A program made the translations under genes and the position numbers. Positions 10,348-19,978 of a stretch of 64,000 bases of DNA are shown piece after piece (the stretch's first letter is position 1; each line of letters opens with the position of its first letter). The DNA comes from Micromonospora zingiberis. GTDB taxonomy: Bacteria; Actinomycetota; Actinomycetes; Mycobacteriales; Micromonosporaceae. The stretch spans positions 186,001 to 250,000 of the forward strand of contig NZ_SJJR01000003.1 in NCBI RefSeq assembly GCF_004331455.1. Reading direction: 5' to 3'. Below the pieces are notes generated by a model that was not told the DNA's origin, ran no database searches, and saw nothing but the letters and a program-made list of their open reading frames with translations.

Positions 10348-10398
10348 GGAAGGGCACCCTGTTAACGCCTGCGGTAGAGCACGGGCCCCTTGTTAACG
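10346..10398 (+). repeat. AAGGAAGGG hairpin repeat, copy A (3' of EamA gene)
   Basis: Begins inside the TAA stop with AAGGAAGGGCACCCTGTTAAC, passes through GCGGTAGAGCA and ends GGGCCCCTTGTTAAC. The two GC-rich halves can pair imperfectly. It is the same order of blocks as at 52510-52565 and, on the minus strand, 27499-27580. The rest of the gap up to the protease start (10399-10610) shows no gene. Confidence 0.8.
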
Positions 10399-10610
10399 CT
10401 GGTGCTGGTCGTACCGCCGGGGCCCTGCCTGACCGGCGCCCGGCCGGCGGTGGCGCCGGGCGCGACAGTGTCCTCGCTGGCCGGGTTGCCCGCTGCCCTG
10501 GTTGGCCTTTCCGGCGAAGGGGATCTTCCATCGTCTATCCGGCGCCAGTCTGGCGGAACGTCATGCGTTGATGTCTGATGACGCCACGTCCCTCAACGAG
10601 AGGATTCGAT

Positions 10611-12293
10611 GTGGTGAGCAAGCGCTTCACCGTCGGTGTGGTCGCGACCGCGGCGGCACTGGCACTCGCGGTGACGGGTCTGGGCGTACCGGCCGGCGCC
10701 GAGCCGGCCAGCGTCCGAACCTTCACCGTGGTGGCGGAGGACGGCGTCTCCGCCGACGCGGCTCTCGCCGCGATCCGGTCGGCCGGCGGGACCGTGGTGT
10801 CCCGCACCGACGAGGTCGGTGTCTACCAGGTGACCAGCGACCGGGCCGACTTCGCGACGAAGGCGACTGCCGCCGCCGCGCTGATCGGTGCGGCCGAGCA
10901 GAAGGCGATCGGGCGTAAGCCCAAGCTGGACCGGGTCGAGCAGGAACACCTGCTGGCGGTGGCCGCCGCCAAGGGCGCCGGCAAGCTGCGGGGCAAGGCG
11001 AAGGCCGACCCGCTGGACGACAAGCTCTGGGGCCTGGAGATGATCCGGGCCGACAAGGCGCGCAAGATCGAGTCGGGCGACCGTCGGGTCACCGTCGGCG
11101 TGCTCGACACCGGCGTCGACGCCAGCCACCCGGACATCGCCCCGAACTTCAACTGGGCGCTGTCGCGGAACTTCGCCCCGGACATTCCCGAGGTCGACGG
11201 GCCGTGCGAGGTGGCGAGCTGCCTCGACCCGGTCGGCACCGACGACGGCGGACACGGTACGCACGTCGCCGGCACCATCGGCGCCGCCGCCAACGGTTTC
11301 GGCGTCTCGGGCGTCGCCCCGAACGTGTCGCTGGTCAACCTCAAGGGCGGTCAGGACTCGGGTTACTTCTTCCTCAACCCGGTGGTCAACGCCCTGCTGC
11401 ACGCCGGCAAGTCGGGCCTGGACGTGGTCAACATGTCCTTCTACGTGGACCCGTGGCTCTACAACTGCACCGCCAACCCGGCCGACTCGCCGGAGGCACA
11501 GGCGGCGCAGCGCGCCACCATCCGGGCCATGAAGCGGGCGCTGACCTTCGCCCACAACCGGGGCGTCACCCTGGTCGGTGCGCTCGGCAACAACCACGAG
11601 GACCTCGGCGACCCGCGTACCGACGTGTCCAGCCCGAACTACGGTGACGTCGCGCCGTACCCCCGGGAGATCGACAACAACAGCTGCTGGGATCTGCCCA
11701 CCGAAGGGCCGCACGTCATCAGCGTCTCGTCGGTCGGGCCGTCCGGTAAGAAGGCCGACTACTCGAACTACGGCACCGAGCAGACCGCCGTCGCCGCGCC
11801 GGGCGGTTGGTTCCGCGACGGCTTCGGCACCGACACGTTCCGGACCGACGCCAACATGATCCTGTCCACGTACCCGTTGAAGGTCCTCCAGGAGGAGGGC
11901 GCGGTGGACGAGGACGGCAACATCGTGCCGGGCGCCGAGACGTTCGTGTTCAAGGAGTGCAAGGCCAACGGGCAGTGCGCCTACTTCACGTACCTCCAGG
12001 GCACCTCGATGGCCGCCCCGCACGCCTCGGGCGTGGCCGCGCTCATCGTGAGCCGGTACGGCAAGCCGCAGGGCCGGGGTGGCTTCGGCCTGGCGCCGGA
12101 CGTGGTCGAGCGGCAACTACTCCGGACGGCTGCCGAGCGGGCCTGCCCCGAGCCCCGGTTGCAGACCTACACCAACGAGGGTCGTCCGGCCGAGTTCGAC
12201 GCCTACTGCGCCGGCTCGGCGAACTTCAACGGCTTCTACGGCCACGGCATCATCGACGCGTACGCGGCGGTGACCACTCCGCTGCGGCGGTAG
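10611..12293 (+). CDS. Secreted S8-family serine peptidase (subtilase)
   Basis: 560 aa from GTG 10611 (AGAGGA six nt upstream). A signal peptide is evident: basic VVSKR, hydrophobic FTVGVVATAAALALAVTGLG, then VPAGA cleavage region. A propeptide-like stretch follows (residues ~32-140). The catalytic triad is seen in VLDTGVD (Asp), GGHGTHVAG (His) and QGTSMAAPHASG (Ser), with an oxyanion Asn candidate in LGNNHED. Paired Cys in CEVASC, CTANP, CWDL and CKANGQC suggest disulfides of an extracellular enzyme. No membrane anchor follows, so it should be released. It is a single gene, ended by the hairpin at 12345-12385. Confidence 0.93.
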   Translation: MVSKRFTVGVVATAAALALAVTGLGVPAGAEPASVRTFTVVAEDGVSADAALAAIRSAGGTVVSRTDEVGVYQVTSDRADFATKATAAAALIGAAEQKAIGRKPKLDRVEQEHLLAVAAAKGAGKLRGKAKADPLDDKLWGLEMIRADKARKIESGDRRVTVGVLDTGVDASHPDIAPNFNWALSRNFAPDIPEVDGPCEVASCLDPVGTDDGGHGTHVAGTIGAAANGFGVSGVAPNVSLVNLKGGQDSGYFFLNPVVNALLHAGKSGLDVVNMSFYVDPWLYNCTANPADSPEAQAAQRATIRAMKRALTFAHNRGVTLVGALGNNHEDLGDPRTDVSSPNYGDVAPYPREIDNNSCWDLPTEGPHVISVSSVGPSGKKADYSNYGTEQTAVAAPGGWFRDGFGTDTFRTDANMILSTYPLKVLQEEGAVDEDGNIVPGAETFVFKECKANGQCAYFTYLQGTSMAAPHASGVAALIVSRYGKPQGRGGFGLAPDVVERQLLRTAAERACPEPRLQTYTNEGRPAEFDAYCAGSANFNGFYGHGIIDAYAAVTTPLRR

Positions 12294-12344
12294 GGCGCGG
12301 TCCGCGTTCCGGTCCGCGGTTCCGGTCCGCGGTTGCGGTTCCGG

Positions 12345-12385
12345 CGGAATGGCGGTTACCCGAGGTCTGGGTGACCGCCATTCCG
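12345..12385. terminator. Convergent hairpin between protease and DUF559 genes
   Basis: A 17-bp stem (CGGAATGGCGGTTACCC, loop GAGGTCT, complement with one T-G wobble) between two converging genes. Its right arm and following bases (GCCATTCCGGCGAAAC) recur at 13818-13833 on the other side of the DUF559 gene. Just upstream, GGTTCCGGTCCGC-type units repeat three times (12306-12335). Confidence 0.75.
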
Positions 12386-12400
12386 GCGAAACGGAGATGA

Positions 12401-13591
12401 TCACCGCCGCCATCCTGCGGCGGCGAGGGTGGTACGGATCTCCCGCAGCAGCCTCGGGAAGTCGCGGTGCAGGCGTCGGCTGGTCACGTGCAGCACCTGC
12501 CAGCCGGCCCCGACAAGCTGGTTGAGTCGCTGCCGGTCGAGGTGCATCCGCTCGGGGTCGCTGTGCCAGTGCCCGTCGTACTCGACCGCCACCCGGTATT
12601 CGGGCCAACACAGATCCAGGTGCAGGACCCGCCCGTTGGGCAGCCGTACCGGATGCTGGGTGACCGGCCGGGGCAGCCCGGCGAGGATCAGCCGGACACG
12701 TAACTGTGACTCCGGTGGCGACTGCGCGCCCGCATCGGCCAGCCCGAACACCCACCTGGCCCGCCGGCCGCCGGGCCGGCTCGCGTTCGCGCTGGCCACG
12801 GCATCGAGCCCGGCACAATCGACAAGTTCCCGCCCGAGCAGGGCGTCGATGATGCCGACCGCCCGGACGGGCTCCAGCCACACCGCGCACTCCCAGGCAG
12901 CCCAAACGGCATCCGACCGGAGCAGAACCGAGCCCGCCGACGCGGCGCTCGGAGTCGATCGGCGGGTGCGCTGGCCGAACGCGGCGGCCGACAACGACTG
13001 GCGAGGCGCGGCGGTCGTGGGCGGCGGGAGGGTGAGCTGCTCGACCGGGTCGCGGGGTGGTGCGGGATGCGGCTGGTCGTCGGTGTGGCGGGGTGGGGGA
13101 ATTGGCTGGTCGTCGGGGTCGGGGTGTCGCGGGGGATGGTGCTGCTCGACCGGGTCGCGGGGTGGTGCGGGATGGGGTTGGAGGTCGGTGTCGCGGGGTG
13201 GTGGGGGATGGGGCTGGTCGTCGGGGTCGGGGTGTGGCGGCCGACGTGGGCCGAGGGTGTGCACCCGGATGCCGCGCTGCGAGCCGGGTCGGAGGTGCAT
13301 CGGTGCGAGGACGTGCACGTCGTCGGTGAACGTGGCGGCGTGCTCGATGCCGTGCAGGTATGCCGCTGACGGTCCCGCGATCACCACGCCGGGTGGTAGG
13401 CGGAGGCAAGCCGCTCGGCAGCGCAGTTCGTGATCGCGGTCGAGGCGTGCGTCGGCGTACACGTCCTGCATCAGGCGGACCCAGGACGCGCCCCGAAGTT
13501 GGTGCCGGGTGAGTAGGCCATCGCGGGTCGCCTCGGAACCGCGGAACACCTGCCAGGCGAGGGCGGCGGGCCGGTACGGGAGAGGAGGCAT
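12401..13591 (-). CDS. AbiEi-like / DUF559 endonuclease-domain protein with Pro-rich minisatellite
   Basis: 396 aa. The N-terminus (RHQLRGASWVRLMQDVYAD...VVIAGPSAAYLHG) matches the DNA-binding/AbiEi-antitoxin-like region typical of DUF559 proteins. The C-terminal 110 residues have the Vsr-like PD-(D/E)xK fold of DUF559: LHLDLCWPEYRVAVEYDGHWH, a downstream LDRQRLNQLVGAGW, and VLHVTSRRLHRD. Between them lies a Pro/His/Asp-rich repeat (about residues 125-205: PHPDPDDQPHPPPP, PHPAPPRDPVEQ and relatives). Start ATG 13591 lies where family similarity begins; the ribosome site is weak (GGAGG too close). Function in this widespread actinobacterial family is unproven; a nuclease role is inferred from the fold. 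Confidence 0.75.
   Translation of the reverse strand: MPPLPYRPAALAWQVFRGSEATRDGLLTRHQLRGASWVRLMQDVYADARLDRDHELRCRAACLRLPPGVVIAGPSAAYLHGIEHAATFTDDVHVLAPMHLRPGSQRGIRVHTLGPRRPPHPDPDDQPHPPPPRDTDLQPHPAPPRDPVEQHHPPRHPDPDDQPIPPPRHTDDQPHPAPPRDPVEQLTLPPPTTAAPRQSLSAAAFGQRTRRSTPSAASAGSVLLRSDAVWAAWECAVWLEPVRAVGIIDALLGRELVDCAGLDAVASANASRPGGRRARWVFGLADAGAQSPPESQLRVRLILAGLPRPVTQHPVRLPNGRVLHLDLCWPEYRVAVEYDGHWHSDPERMHLDRQRLNQLVGAGWQVLHVTSRRLHRDFPRLLREIRTTLAAAGWRR
13040..13260 (-). repeat. In-frame minisatellite in the DUF559 gene
   Basis: GT-rich units containing GACCGGGTCGCGGGGTGGTG and CTGGTCGTCGGGGTCGGGG recur two or three times. They are translated as Pro/His-rich repeats such as PHPAPPRDPVEQ (twice). 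The repeat interrupts an otherwise conserved domain order. Confidence 0.7.
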
Positions 13592-13754
13592 GCCTCCACC
13601 GTGCAATCCCGACCTACCCCGCCGGCACCCCTGTGGACAACCCACCGCCACATGATCGTTGCCCGTTGTGGACAACCGCCGCACCGCAGCTCGGGTGTGG
13701 TATTGGGCCGACTCCGGCCCCGCCCCGGCGAGCCGATCGTGGCCAGCCACCGTT

Positions 13755-13833
13755 CCGCCGGAACGGCGGCTTCCACCGACCCGCCGGAACGGCGGCTTCC
13801 ACCGATGGCGGACAGCGCCATTCCGGCGAAACC
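13755..13833. repeat. REP-like tandem units upstream of DUF559 gene
   Basis: A 25-nt unit (CCGCCGGAACGGCGG plus TTCCACCGA) occurs twice with a 26-nt period; the core CCGCC-GGAAC-GGCGG is itself palindromic. It is followed by GCCATTCCGGCGAAAC, also present at 12378-12393. No gene is visible in the whole gap 13592-13864, which should carry the DUF559 promoter. Confidence 0.65.
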
Positions 13834-13864
13834 GTGCGGGCACCCGGAACCGTGGACCTGGGCG

Positions 13865-14626
13865 TCAGCGTAGGGCGGTGGCGATCGCGGTGGCGGCGGC
13901 GAGTACCTGGGCGCCGACCGTCTCGGCGTCCAGGGGGGCCAGGGCGACCACGCCGACACTTGCCTCCAGGCCGGGTACGCCGAGCACCGGGGCCGCGACC
14001 CCGTACGCGCCGGGTTGCAACTCGCCGACGGTGCTCACCGGGCCGGCGGCACCGGTCCGTCCGGCGAGGATGGCCTGCCCGGCGGCTCCCCGCTCCAACG
14101 GGTGGCGGGCGCCGGTCCGGTACGCCACGTGGAACGACGTCCAGCTTGGCTCGACCACCGCCAGCGCGACGCCCTCGCCGCCCTCGACCACGGTGAGGTG
14201 TGCGGTGGCTCCGGCCTGCTCGGCGAGGCGCCGCAGCGCCGGCAGGGCGCCCTCGGCGAGCAGCGGTTGGGCCCGCCGGGCCAGATGCAGCACGCCGGCA
14301 CCCAGGCGTAGCCGACCATCGCCGTCACGGCGCAGCATCCCGTGCCCGGCCAGCGAGGTGACCAGCCGGTAGACGGCGGCCCGCCCGATGCCCAGCCGGC
14401 TCGCCGCCTCGGTGACGGTGAGCCCTCCGGGCGCGTCCGCCACCAGGTGCAGCAGCCGCAGCCCCCGATCCAACGTCTGCGAGGACTCCCCACCGGGGAT
14501 CCCCGCCCCACCCCCACCCGTGCCACCACCCGCGCCCGCGCCACTGGCCGGGTCGGGGGTGGGCGTGGCGGGGGTAGGCGTGGCGGGTGGGGGCGGGTCG
14601 CTGCCGGGGGCCACGGGGGAAGTCAC
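13865..14626 (-). CDS. IclR-family transcriptional regulator
   Basis: 253 aa. Residues ~1-45 are low-complexity Pro/Thr/Gly (ATPTPATPTPDPASG then GAGAGGGTGGGG), followed by the IclR wHTH (SSQTLDRGLRLLHLVADAPGGLTVTEAASRLGIGRAAVYRLVTSL) and the effector-binding domain with AHLTVVEGGEGVALAVVEP and RTGARHPLERGAAGQAILAG. GTG 14626 is taken as start; a start nearer the HTH is possible because the first 45 residues are disordered and the ribosome site is weak. It diverges from cysS across 63 nt. Family members repress or activate catabolic genes on binding small aromatic or organic acids; the ligand here is unknown. Confidence 0.85.
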   Translation of the reverse strand: MTSPVAPGSDPPPPATPTPATPTPDPASGAGAGGGTGGGGAGIPGGESSQTLDRGLRLLHLVADAPGGLTVTEAASRLGIGRAAVYRLVTSLAGHGMLRRDGDGRLRLGAGVLHLARRAQPLLAEGALPALRRLAEQAGATAHLTVVEGGEGVALAVVEPSWTSFHVAYRTGARHPLERGAAGQAILAGRTGAAGPVSTVGELQPGAYGVAAPVLGVPGLEASVGVVALAPLDAETVGAQVLAAATAIATALR

Positions 14627-14689
14627 GATCAGCAGCGTACGACCCGGCTCCGGCCGACTGGAAAAACGACGGACGGCTACCCTTGTACG

Positions 14690-16105
14690 GTGACGCTTCG
14701 CCTGTACGACACCGCCGCCCGATCGGTGCGGGACTTCGTCCCGCGGGAAGCCGGCAAGGTGGGGGTCTACCTGTGTGGGCTCACTCTCCAGGCGCCGCCA
14801 CACATCGGTCATCTCCGTTCCGGAGTCAACTATGACGTGCTGCGTCGCTGGTTGCTGGCGGCCGGCAACGAGGTCACCTTCATCCGGAACGTGACCGACA
14901 TCGACGACAAGATCCTGGTCAAGGCGCAGGAGCAGGAGCGCCCGTTCTGGTCGATCGCGTACGCCAACGAGTTGAAGCTCGCCGAGGCGTACCGGGCGTT
15001 GAACGTGCTGCCGCCGACCTACGAGCCACGGGCCACCGGGCACATTCCGGAGATGCACGAGCTGATCGTGCAGTTGATCGACCGGGGGCACGCGTACCCG
15101 GCCACCGACGGCTCCGGCGACGTCTACTTCGACGTGCGGTCGTGGCCGGCGTACGGTGCGCTGTCCAACCAGTCGCCGGACGACATGCAGTCCGCCGACT
15201 GCGCGCCGGAACGCGGCAAGCGTGACCCGCGTGACTTCGCGCTCTGGAAGGGCGCCAAACCGGACGAGCCGGCGGACGCCTACTGGCCGTCGCCGTGGGG
15301 CCGGGGCCGTCCCGGCTGGCACATCGAGTGCTCGGCGATGTGCTGGCGCTACCTTGGCGCCGAGTTCGACATCCACGGCGGTGGGCTCGACCTGATCTTC
15401 CCGCACCACGAGAACGAACTGGCCCAGTCCCAGGCCGCCGACCTGCCGTTCGCCCGCTACTGGGTGCACCACGGCCTGCTCGGCATCGGCGGGACCAAGA
15501 TGGGCAAGTCGCTCGGCAACACCCTCGACCTGGCGTACGTCGCCGGGCTCGGGGTGCGGCCGGTCGAGCTGCGCTACTACTACGTCGCCGCGCACTACCG
15601 CTCCCGGATCGACTACTCCGAGGAGGCGCTGTGCGATGCGGCCGTCGCGTACCGGCGGATCGAGGGTTTCGTGCAGCGGGCCATCGAGCGGGTGGGTGCC
15701 GGTCAGCTCGGCGAGTTGCCGGCCGCGTTCGCCGCCGCGATGGACGACGACCTGAACACCTCGGCCGCGTTGGCCGTGCTGCACGACGTGTTGCGCGACG
15801 GGAACAACGCGCTGGCCGGCGGGGACGATGTGACCGTCCGCACGGCGCTCGCCAGTATTCGCGCGATGCTGGATATCCTCGGCGTCGACCCCCTCGACCC
15901 GGCCTGGACCGGCGGCGCCCGGGCCAGCGACCTCCGTGGTGTGGTCGACTCCCTGGTCGCCCTCGCCCTGGAACAGCGTGCGCAGGCCCGGATCCGTAAG
16001 GACTGGGCCGCCGCCGACGCGCTGCGGGACCAACTCAAGCGGGCTGGAGTGGTGGTCGAGGACACCCCCCAAGGCCCGCGTTGGACTATTGGAGAGCATG
16101 ACTGA
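14690..16105 (+). CDS. cysS: Cysteinyl-tRNA synthetase
   Basis: 471 aa class I aminoacyl-tRNA synthetase. The HIGH motif is seen in [11 protein letters not shown] after VYLCGLT (zinc Cys), further zinc ligands in WHIECSAM and FPHHENE, and the KMSKS loop as KMGKSLGNT (second Ser of the canonical motif replaced by Gly). The C-terminal DALR-like and anticodon-binding part ends [30 protein letters not shown], typical for CysS. GTG 14690 begins where the family begins. The stop TGA overlaps the ATG of rlmB (TGATG), as in the usual actinobacterial cysS-rlmB operon. Confidence 0.95.
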   Translation: MTLRLYDTAARSVRDFVPREAGKVGVYLCGLTLQAPPHIGHLRSGVNYDVLRRWLLAAGNEVTFIRNVTDIDDKILVKAQEQERPFWSIAYANELKLAEAYRALNVLPPTYEPRATGHIPEMHELIVQLIDRGHAYPATDGSGDVYFDVRSWPAYGALSNQSPDDMQSADCAPERGKRDPRDFALWKGAKPDEPADAYWPSPWGRGRPGWHIECSAMCWRYLGAEFDIHGGGLDLIFPHHENELAQSQAADLPFARYWVHHGLLGIGGTKMGKSLGNTLDLAYVAGLGVRPVELRYYYVAAHYRSRIDYSEEALCDAAVAYRRIEGFVQRAIERVGAGQLGELPAAFAAAMDDDLNTSAALAVLHDVLRDGNNALAGGDDVTVRTALASIRAMLDILGVDPLDPAWTGGARASDLRGVVDSLVALALEQRAQARIRKDWAAADALRDQLKRAGVVVEDTPQGPRWTIGEHD

Positions 16106-17229
16106 TGGCCGGCAATTCGCAACGTCGTGGCCGGCGGGTGACGTCGAAGGCAAGCGCCCCCAAGGGGTCCGGCGGCAAGAACCGGGACGCCCTCGCCGGG
16201 CGTGGTCGGACCCTGCCCGCCGACGAGCGGCCCTGGCACAAGGCGTACTCCGGCACGGAGAAACTGCCTCAGCGCACCGCCTGGAAGCAGGAGAAGGAAC
16301 GCCGGGCCGCGGCCGACGAGGGGCGCGCCCCGAAGATCGGTCAGCCGGGCAGCAAGGACACCACCTGGGGCAAGGGTGGCGGCCGGGACAACAGCGGCGC
16401 CAAGCAGCCCGCCCGAGGTAAGCAGCCGGCCGGGCGCGGCGGCCCCCGGGTGGCACCCGGACGCAAGTCCAACCCGGCGAAGGACGCACCAGAACTGCTG
16501 GTCGGCCGTAACCCGGTGCTGGAGGCGCTGCGGACGCAGGTGCCGGCCACGGCGCTCTACACCGCGCAGGGCATCGACATCGACGAGCGGGTCAAGGAGA
16601 TCGTCCGTACCGCGGCGGACCGGGGCATCGCCATCCTTGAGGTCAGCCGCGCAGAACTGGACCGGATGACCGGCGGCGTGCTGCACCAGGGCGTCGGCCT
16701 TCAGGTGCCGCCGTTCGCGTACGAACCGTTCGAGGATCTGGTCGCCGCCGCGCTGGAGCAGGCGGCGCCGCTGCTGGTGGCGCTGGACGGGGTCACCGAT
16801 CCGCGCAACCTCGGCGCGGTGATCCGGTCGGCCGCCGCGTTCGGCGCGCAGGGTGTCTTCGTACCGGAGCGTCGGGCGGCCGGGATCACCGCGACCGCCT
16901 GGCGGACCAGCGCCGGTGCGGCGGCCCGGGTGCCGGTGGCCCAGGTCACCAACCTGACCCGGTCGTTGAAGGCGTGCCGGGACGCCGGCTTCGTGGTGGT
17001 CGGCCTGGACGCCGACGGCGAAACCGACCTGTACGACCTGGAGGCCGCCGTCGGCCCGCTGGTCGTGGTGGTCGGCTCGGAGGGACGGGGACTGTCCCGG
17101 CTGGTCGGGCAGACCTGCGACCTGACCGTCAGCATCCCGATGGTCTCCGACGTGGAATCGCTCAACGCGAGCGTGGCCGCTGCGGTCACGCTCGCCGAGG
17201 TGGCCCGCCGCCGGGCCGTCGAGGGCTGA
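16105..17229 (+). CDS. rlmB: 23S rRNA (guanosine-2'-O-)-methyltransferase, SpoU/TrmH family
   Basis: 374 aa. Residues ~1-125 are a basic, Gly/Lys-rich extension common in actinobacterial members. Then come the substrate-binding domain ([14 protein letters not shown] ... [12 protein letters not shown]) and the SPOUT knot domain with [25 protein letters not shown] (motif 1), [14 protein letters not shown] (motif 2) and [20 protein letters not shown] (motif 3). RlmB 2'-O-methylates G2251 of E. coli 23S rRNA numbering (family knowledge). It is translationally coupled to cysS by a TGATG overlap and followed by a perfect 20-bp terminator stem. Confidence 0.93.
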   Translation: MAGNSQRRGRRVTSKASAPKGSGGKNRDALAGRGRTLPADERPWHKAYSGTEKLPQRTAWKQEKERRAAADEGRAPKIGQPGSKDTTWGKGGGRDNSGAKQPARGKQPAGRGGPRVAPGRKSNPAKDAPELLVGRNPVLEALRTQVPATALYTAQGIDIDERVKEIVRTAADRGIAILEVSRAELDRMTGGVLHQGVGLQVPPFAYEPFEDLVAAALEQAAPLLVALDGVTDPRNLGAVIRSAAAFGAQGVFVPERRAAGITATAWRTSAGAAARVPVAQVTNLTRSLKACRDAGFVVVGLDADGETDLYDLEAAVGPLVVVVGSEGRGLSRLVGQTCDLTVSIPMVSDVESLNASVAAAVTLAEVARRRAVEG

Positions 17230-17253
17230 GGCCCGCCGAGAAGCCCGCACAGT

Positions 17254-17298
17254 ACGCGAAAGGGGCGGCCCGCCAGCAGCGGGCCGCCCCTTTCGCGT
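17254..17298. terminator. Bidirectional terminator between rlmB and sugar ABC ATPase
   Basis: A perfect 20-bp stem (ACGCGAAAGGGGCGGCCCGC, loop CAGCA, complement) lies 24 nt after the rlmB stop and 7 nt from the end of the convergent ABC ATPase gene. The AAA/TTT runs in the stem arms give weak T-tracts in both directions. Confidence 0.88.
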
Positions 17299-17305
17299 TG
17301 CTACG

Positions 17306-18397
<1,092 letters not shown>

Positions 18398-18716
18398 GAG
18401 GGGACGCTTCCTTTCACCGGCAGGAACGTGCCGGACGATCCGAGTGAAGGAGCGACCGGCACGGAAGCCCGTACCGGCGCCACGGCCGCCAAGGGACGAG
18501 CCCATGTCGGCCGTGTCACTGCACGGTAAACGGCTTTCGCCCCGCTGCCAAGGTCGGGGACAGTGGATGGGACGGGCGGCTTGCGCATTCCGGTCACTCG
18601 GGCACGGTCGGACACGAATCGACGTCCGCGCGTCGGGATGTTGACGTTTCCCGTGCTCGGGACCCCTGCCGGGCGGGAAAAGCGGACGTCGGTCGCTATG
18701 CTGACCACGGCACACT
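18398..18716. promoter_or_regulatory. Gene-free region between sugar ATPase and tRNA
   Basis: These 319 nt hold the leader and promoter of the minus-strand ATPase gene and the promoter of the tRNA. AAGGAAG close to the ATG is the ATPase ribosome site. Long open frames cross this region on both strands but have the Arg/Pro-rich make-up of shadow frames. I see no gene. Confidence 0.5.
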
Positions 18717-18793
18717 GCCCCTGTAGCTCAGCTGGCCAGAGCACCCGCCTTGTAAGCGGGATGTCGCCGGTTCGATCCCGGCCGGGGGCTCCA
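18717..18793 (+). tRNA. tRNA-Thr (anticodon TGT)
   Basis: 77-nt cloverleaf including a genomically encoded CCA. Acceptor GCCCCTG pairs with CGGGGGC (one T-G wobble), D-arm GCTC/GAGC, anticodon stem CCCGC/GCGGG around loop CTTGTAA (anticodon TGT at 18751-18753), variable ATGTC, T-stem GCCGG/CCGGC with loop TTCGATC. Discriminator base T. No duplicated tRNA 3' end was seen nearby, so no integrated element is evident at this site. Confidence 0.96.
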
Positions 18794-18904
18794 TCCGTAC
18801 CGCGTACGGCACACCGAGCTGACACCTCGGTGTGGCCGGGTGTTCAGGTGGGCTCGTTACGCTCCGTCTCCACCCGTCGGTCGCAACGAGGGACGCCCTC
18901 CGCC

Positions 18905-19978
18905 GTGCACCATGCCAACCACTACTACGGGCACTCCCAGGTGCTGGCCCGGTACTGCGGTTTCGACGGTGACGATCCGCCGCGTATCCACGGCTACCTC
19001 CAGCATGGCTGGAACATCGGCGACGGGATGGCGCCCGACCACGAGTTCGTCCCCGGGGTGCCGCTCTTCCTCTGGTCCGAGCGGACCAGGCGACGGGCCT
19101 GGTCGCTCGGCCGCCGGCAGACGTACGTGGTCGGGTCGCCGTGGGCGTACCTGCTGGCCATGGCGCCCGACGGCGAGCGGCGGCGGGAGGGCACGATCTG
19201 GTACCCGTTCCACGGCTGGGAGGGGCAACAGGTGGTGGGCGACCACGGCCGGCTGATCGACGAGATCCGGGCGGTGGAGTCGGGCCCGGTGACGGTCTGC
19301 CTCTACTGGCAGGAGTACCGGTCGGCACGGGTACGGCGACACTACGAGCGGGCCGGCTTCCGGGTCGTCTGCCACGGCTACCGGGGCGGCCGGTGGCGCG
19401 ACCTCGACCCGGACTTCCTCCACCGGCAGCTCGCCGAGCTACGCCGGCATCGGCGGGTCGCCTCGAACCGGCTGTGCAGCGCGATCTTCTACGGCGTTCT
19501 GGCCGGCTGCGAACCGGCCGTCTACGGCGATCCGATGCAGTTGGCGGGGGAGGCCCCGGTCTGGGGCGGTCAGCCGAGGATCCGCCGGCATTGGGCGCAC
19601 CTGCACGGCCCGCAGGTCGACGTGGCTGCCGCCCGCGCGCTGGCCGTCGCCGAGCTGGGTGCCGATCGCCTGCTGCCCCCGGCCGAGCTGCGCCAGCTCT
19701 TCCGCTGGCCGACCCCGGCCCCGACCCCGACCCCGGCCCCGGCCCCGACCCCGGCCCCGCACCTGGCCCCGACCTCGGCCCCGCACCCGACCCCGCACCC
19801 GGCCCCGCACCCGGCCCCGGCCCCGACCTCGGCCCCGCACCTGGCCCCGACCTCGGCCCCGCACCCGACCCCGCACCCGGCCCCGCACCCGGCCCCGGCC
19901 ACGGCCCTGACCCCGGGCCCGGGCCGGACCGTCCGATCCGGCCAGCCGCCGATCTACCGCAGCGGAGTGTCGGCGTGA
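18905..19978 (+). CDS. Glycan-cluster hypothetical protein with Pro-rich repeat tail
   Basis: 357 aa. I do not recognise a named family with certainty. The body (residues ~1-265) starts VHHANHYYGHSQVLARYCGF and contains GYLQHGWNIGDGM, TYVVGSPWAYL, WYPFHGWEGQQVVGDHGRL, VTVCLYWQEY and SAIFYGVLAGCEPAVYGDP. This Gly/Trp/Tyr-rich pattern recalls polysaccharide or teichoic-acid-type glycosyl transfer proteins. The tail (~270-345) is a tandem repeat of PTSAPHLAPTSAPHPTPHP-type units. The start GTG 18905 is chosen because codon use upstream is not coding-like; GAGGGA lies 11 nt before it. The stop overlaps the GTG of the next gene (GTGA), and two glycosyltransferases follow on the other strand, supporting a surface-glycan role (inference). 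Confidence 0.6.
   Translation: MHHANHYYGHSQVLARYCGFDGDDPPRIHGYLQHGWNIGDGMAPDHEFVPGVPLFLWSERTRRRAWSLGRRQTYVVGSPWAYLLAMAPDGERRREGTIWYPFHGWEGQQVVGDHGRLIDEIRAVESGPVTVCLYWQEYRSARVRRHYERAGFRVVCHGYRGGRWRDLDPDFLHRQLAELRRHRRVASNRLCSAIFYGVLAGCEPAVYGDPMQLAGEAPVWGGQPRIRRHWAHLHGPQVDVAAARALAVAELGADRLLPPAELRQLFRWPTPAPTPTPAPAPTPAPHLAPTSAPHPTPHPAPHPAPAPTSAPHLAPTSAPHPTPHPAPHPAPATALTPGPGRTVRSGQPPIYRSGVSA
19716..19915 (+). repeat. Pro/Ala/Thr/His coding minisatellite
   Basis: CCCCGA, CCCCGG and CCCCGC hexamers alternate in a higher-order pattern. A unit of about 26 codons (PTSAPHLAP, then TSAPHPTPHP, then APHPAPAP) is repeated twice with almost no change at DNA level, which indicates recent expansion. It encodes the tail of the preceding gene without breaking the frame. 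Confidence 0.85.

Noticed and set aside
18717..18793. tRNA-Thr as an integration site of a mobile element
   Set aside because: No repeat of the tRNA 3' end, integrase or excisionase gene was found within the window.
18563..18904. N-terminal extension of the HANHYYG protein across the tRNA
   Set aside because: It would overlap tRNA-Thr, and codons between 18830 and 18904 include TTA and many A/T third positions.
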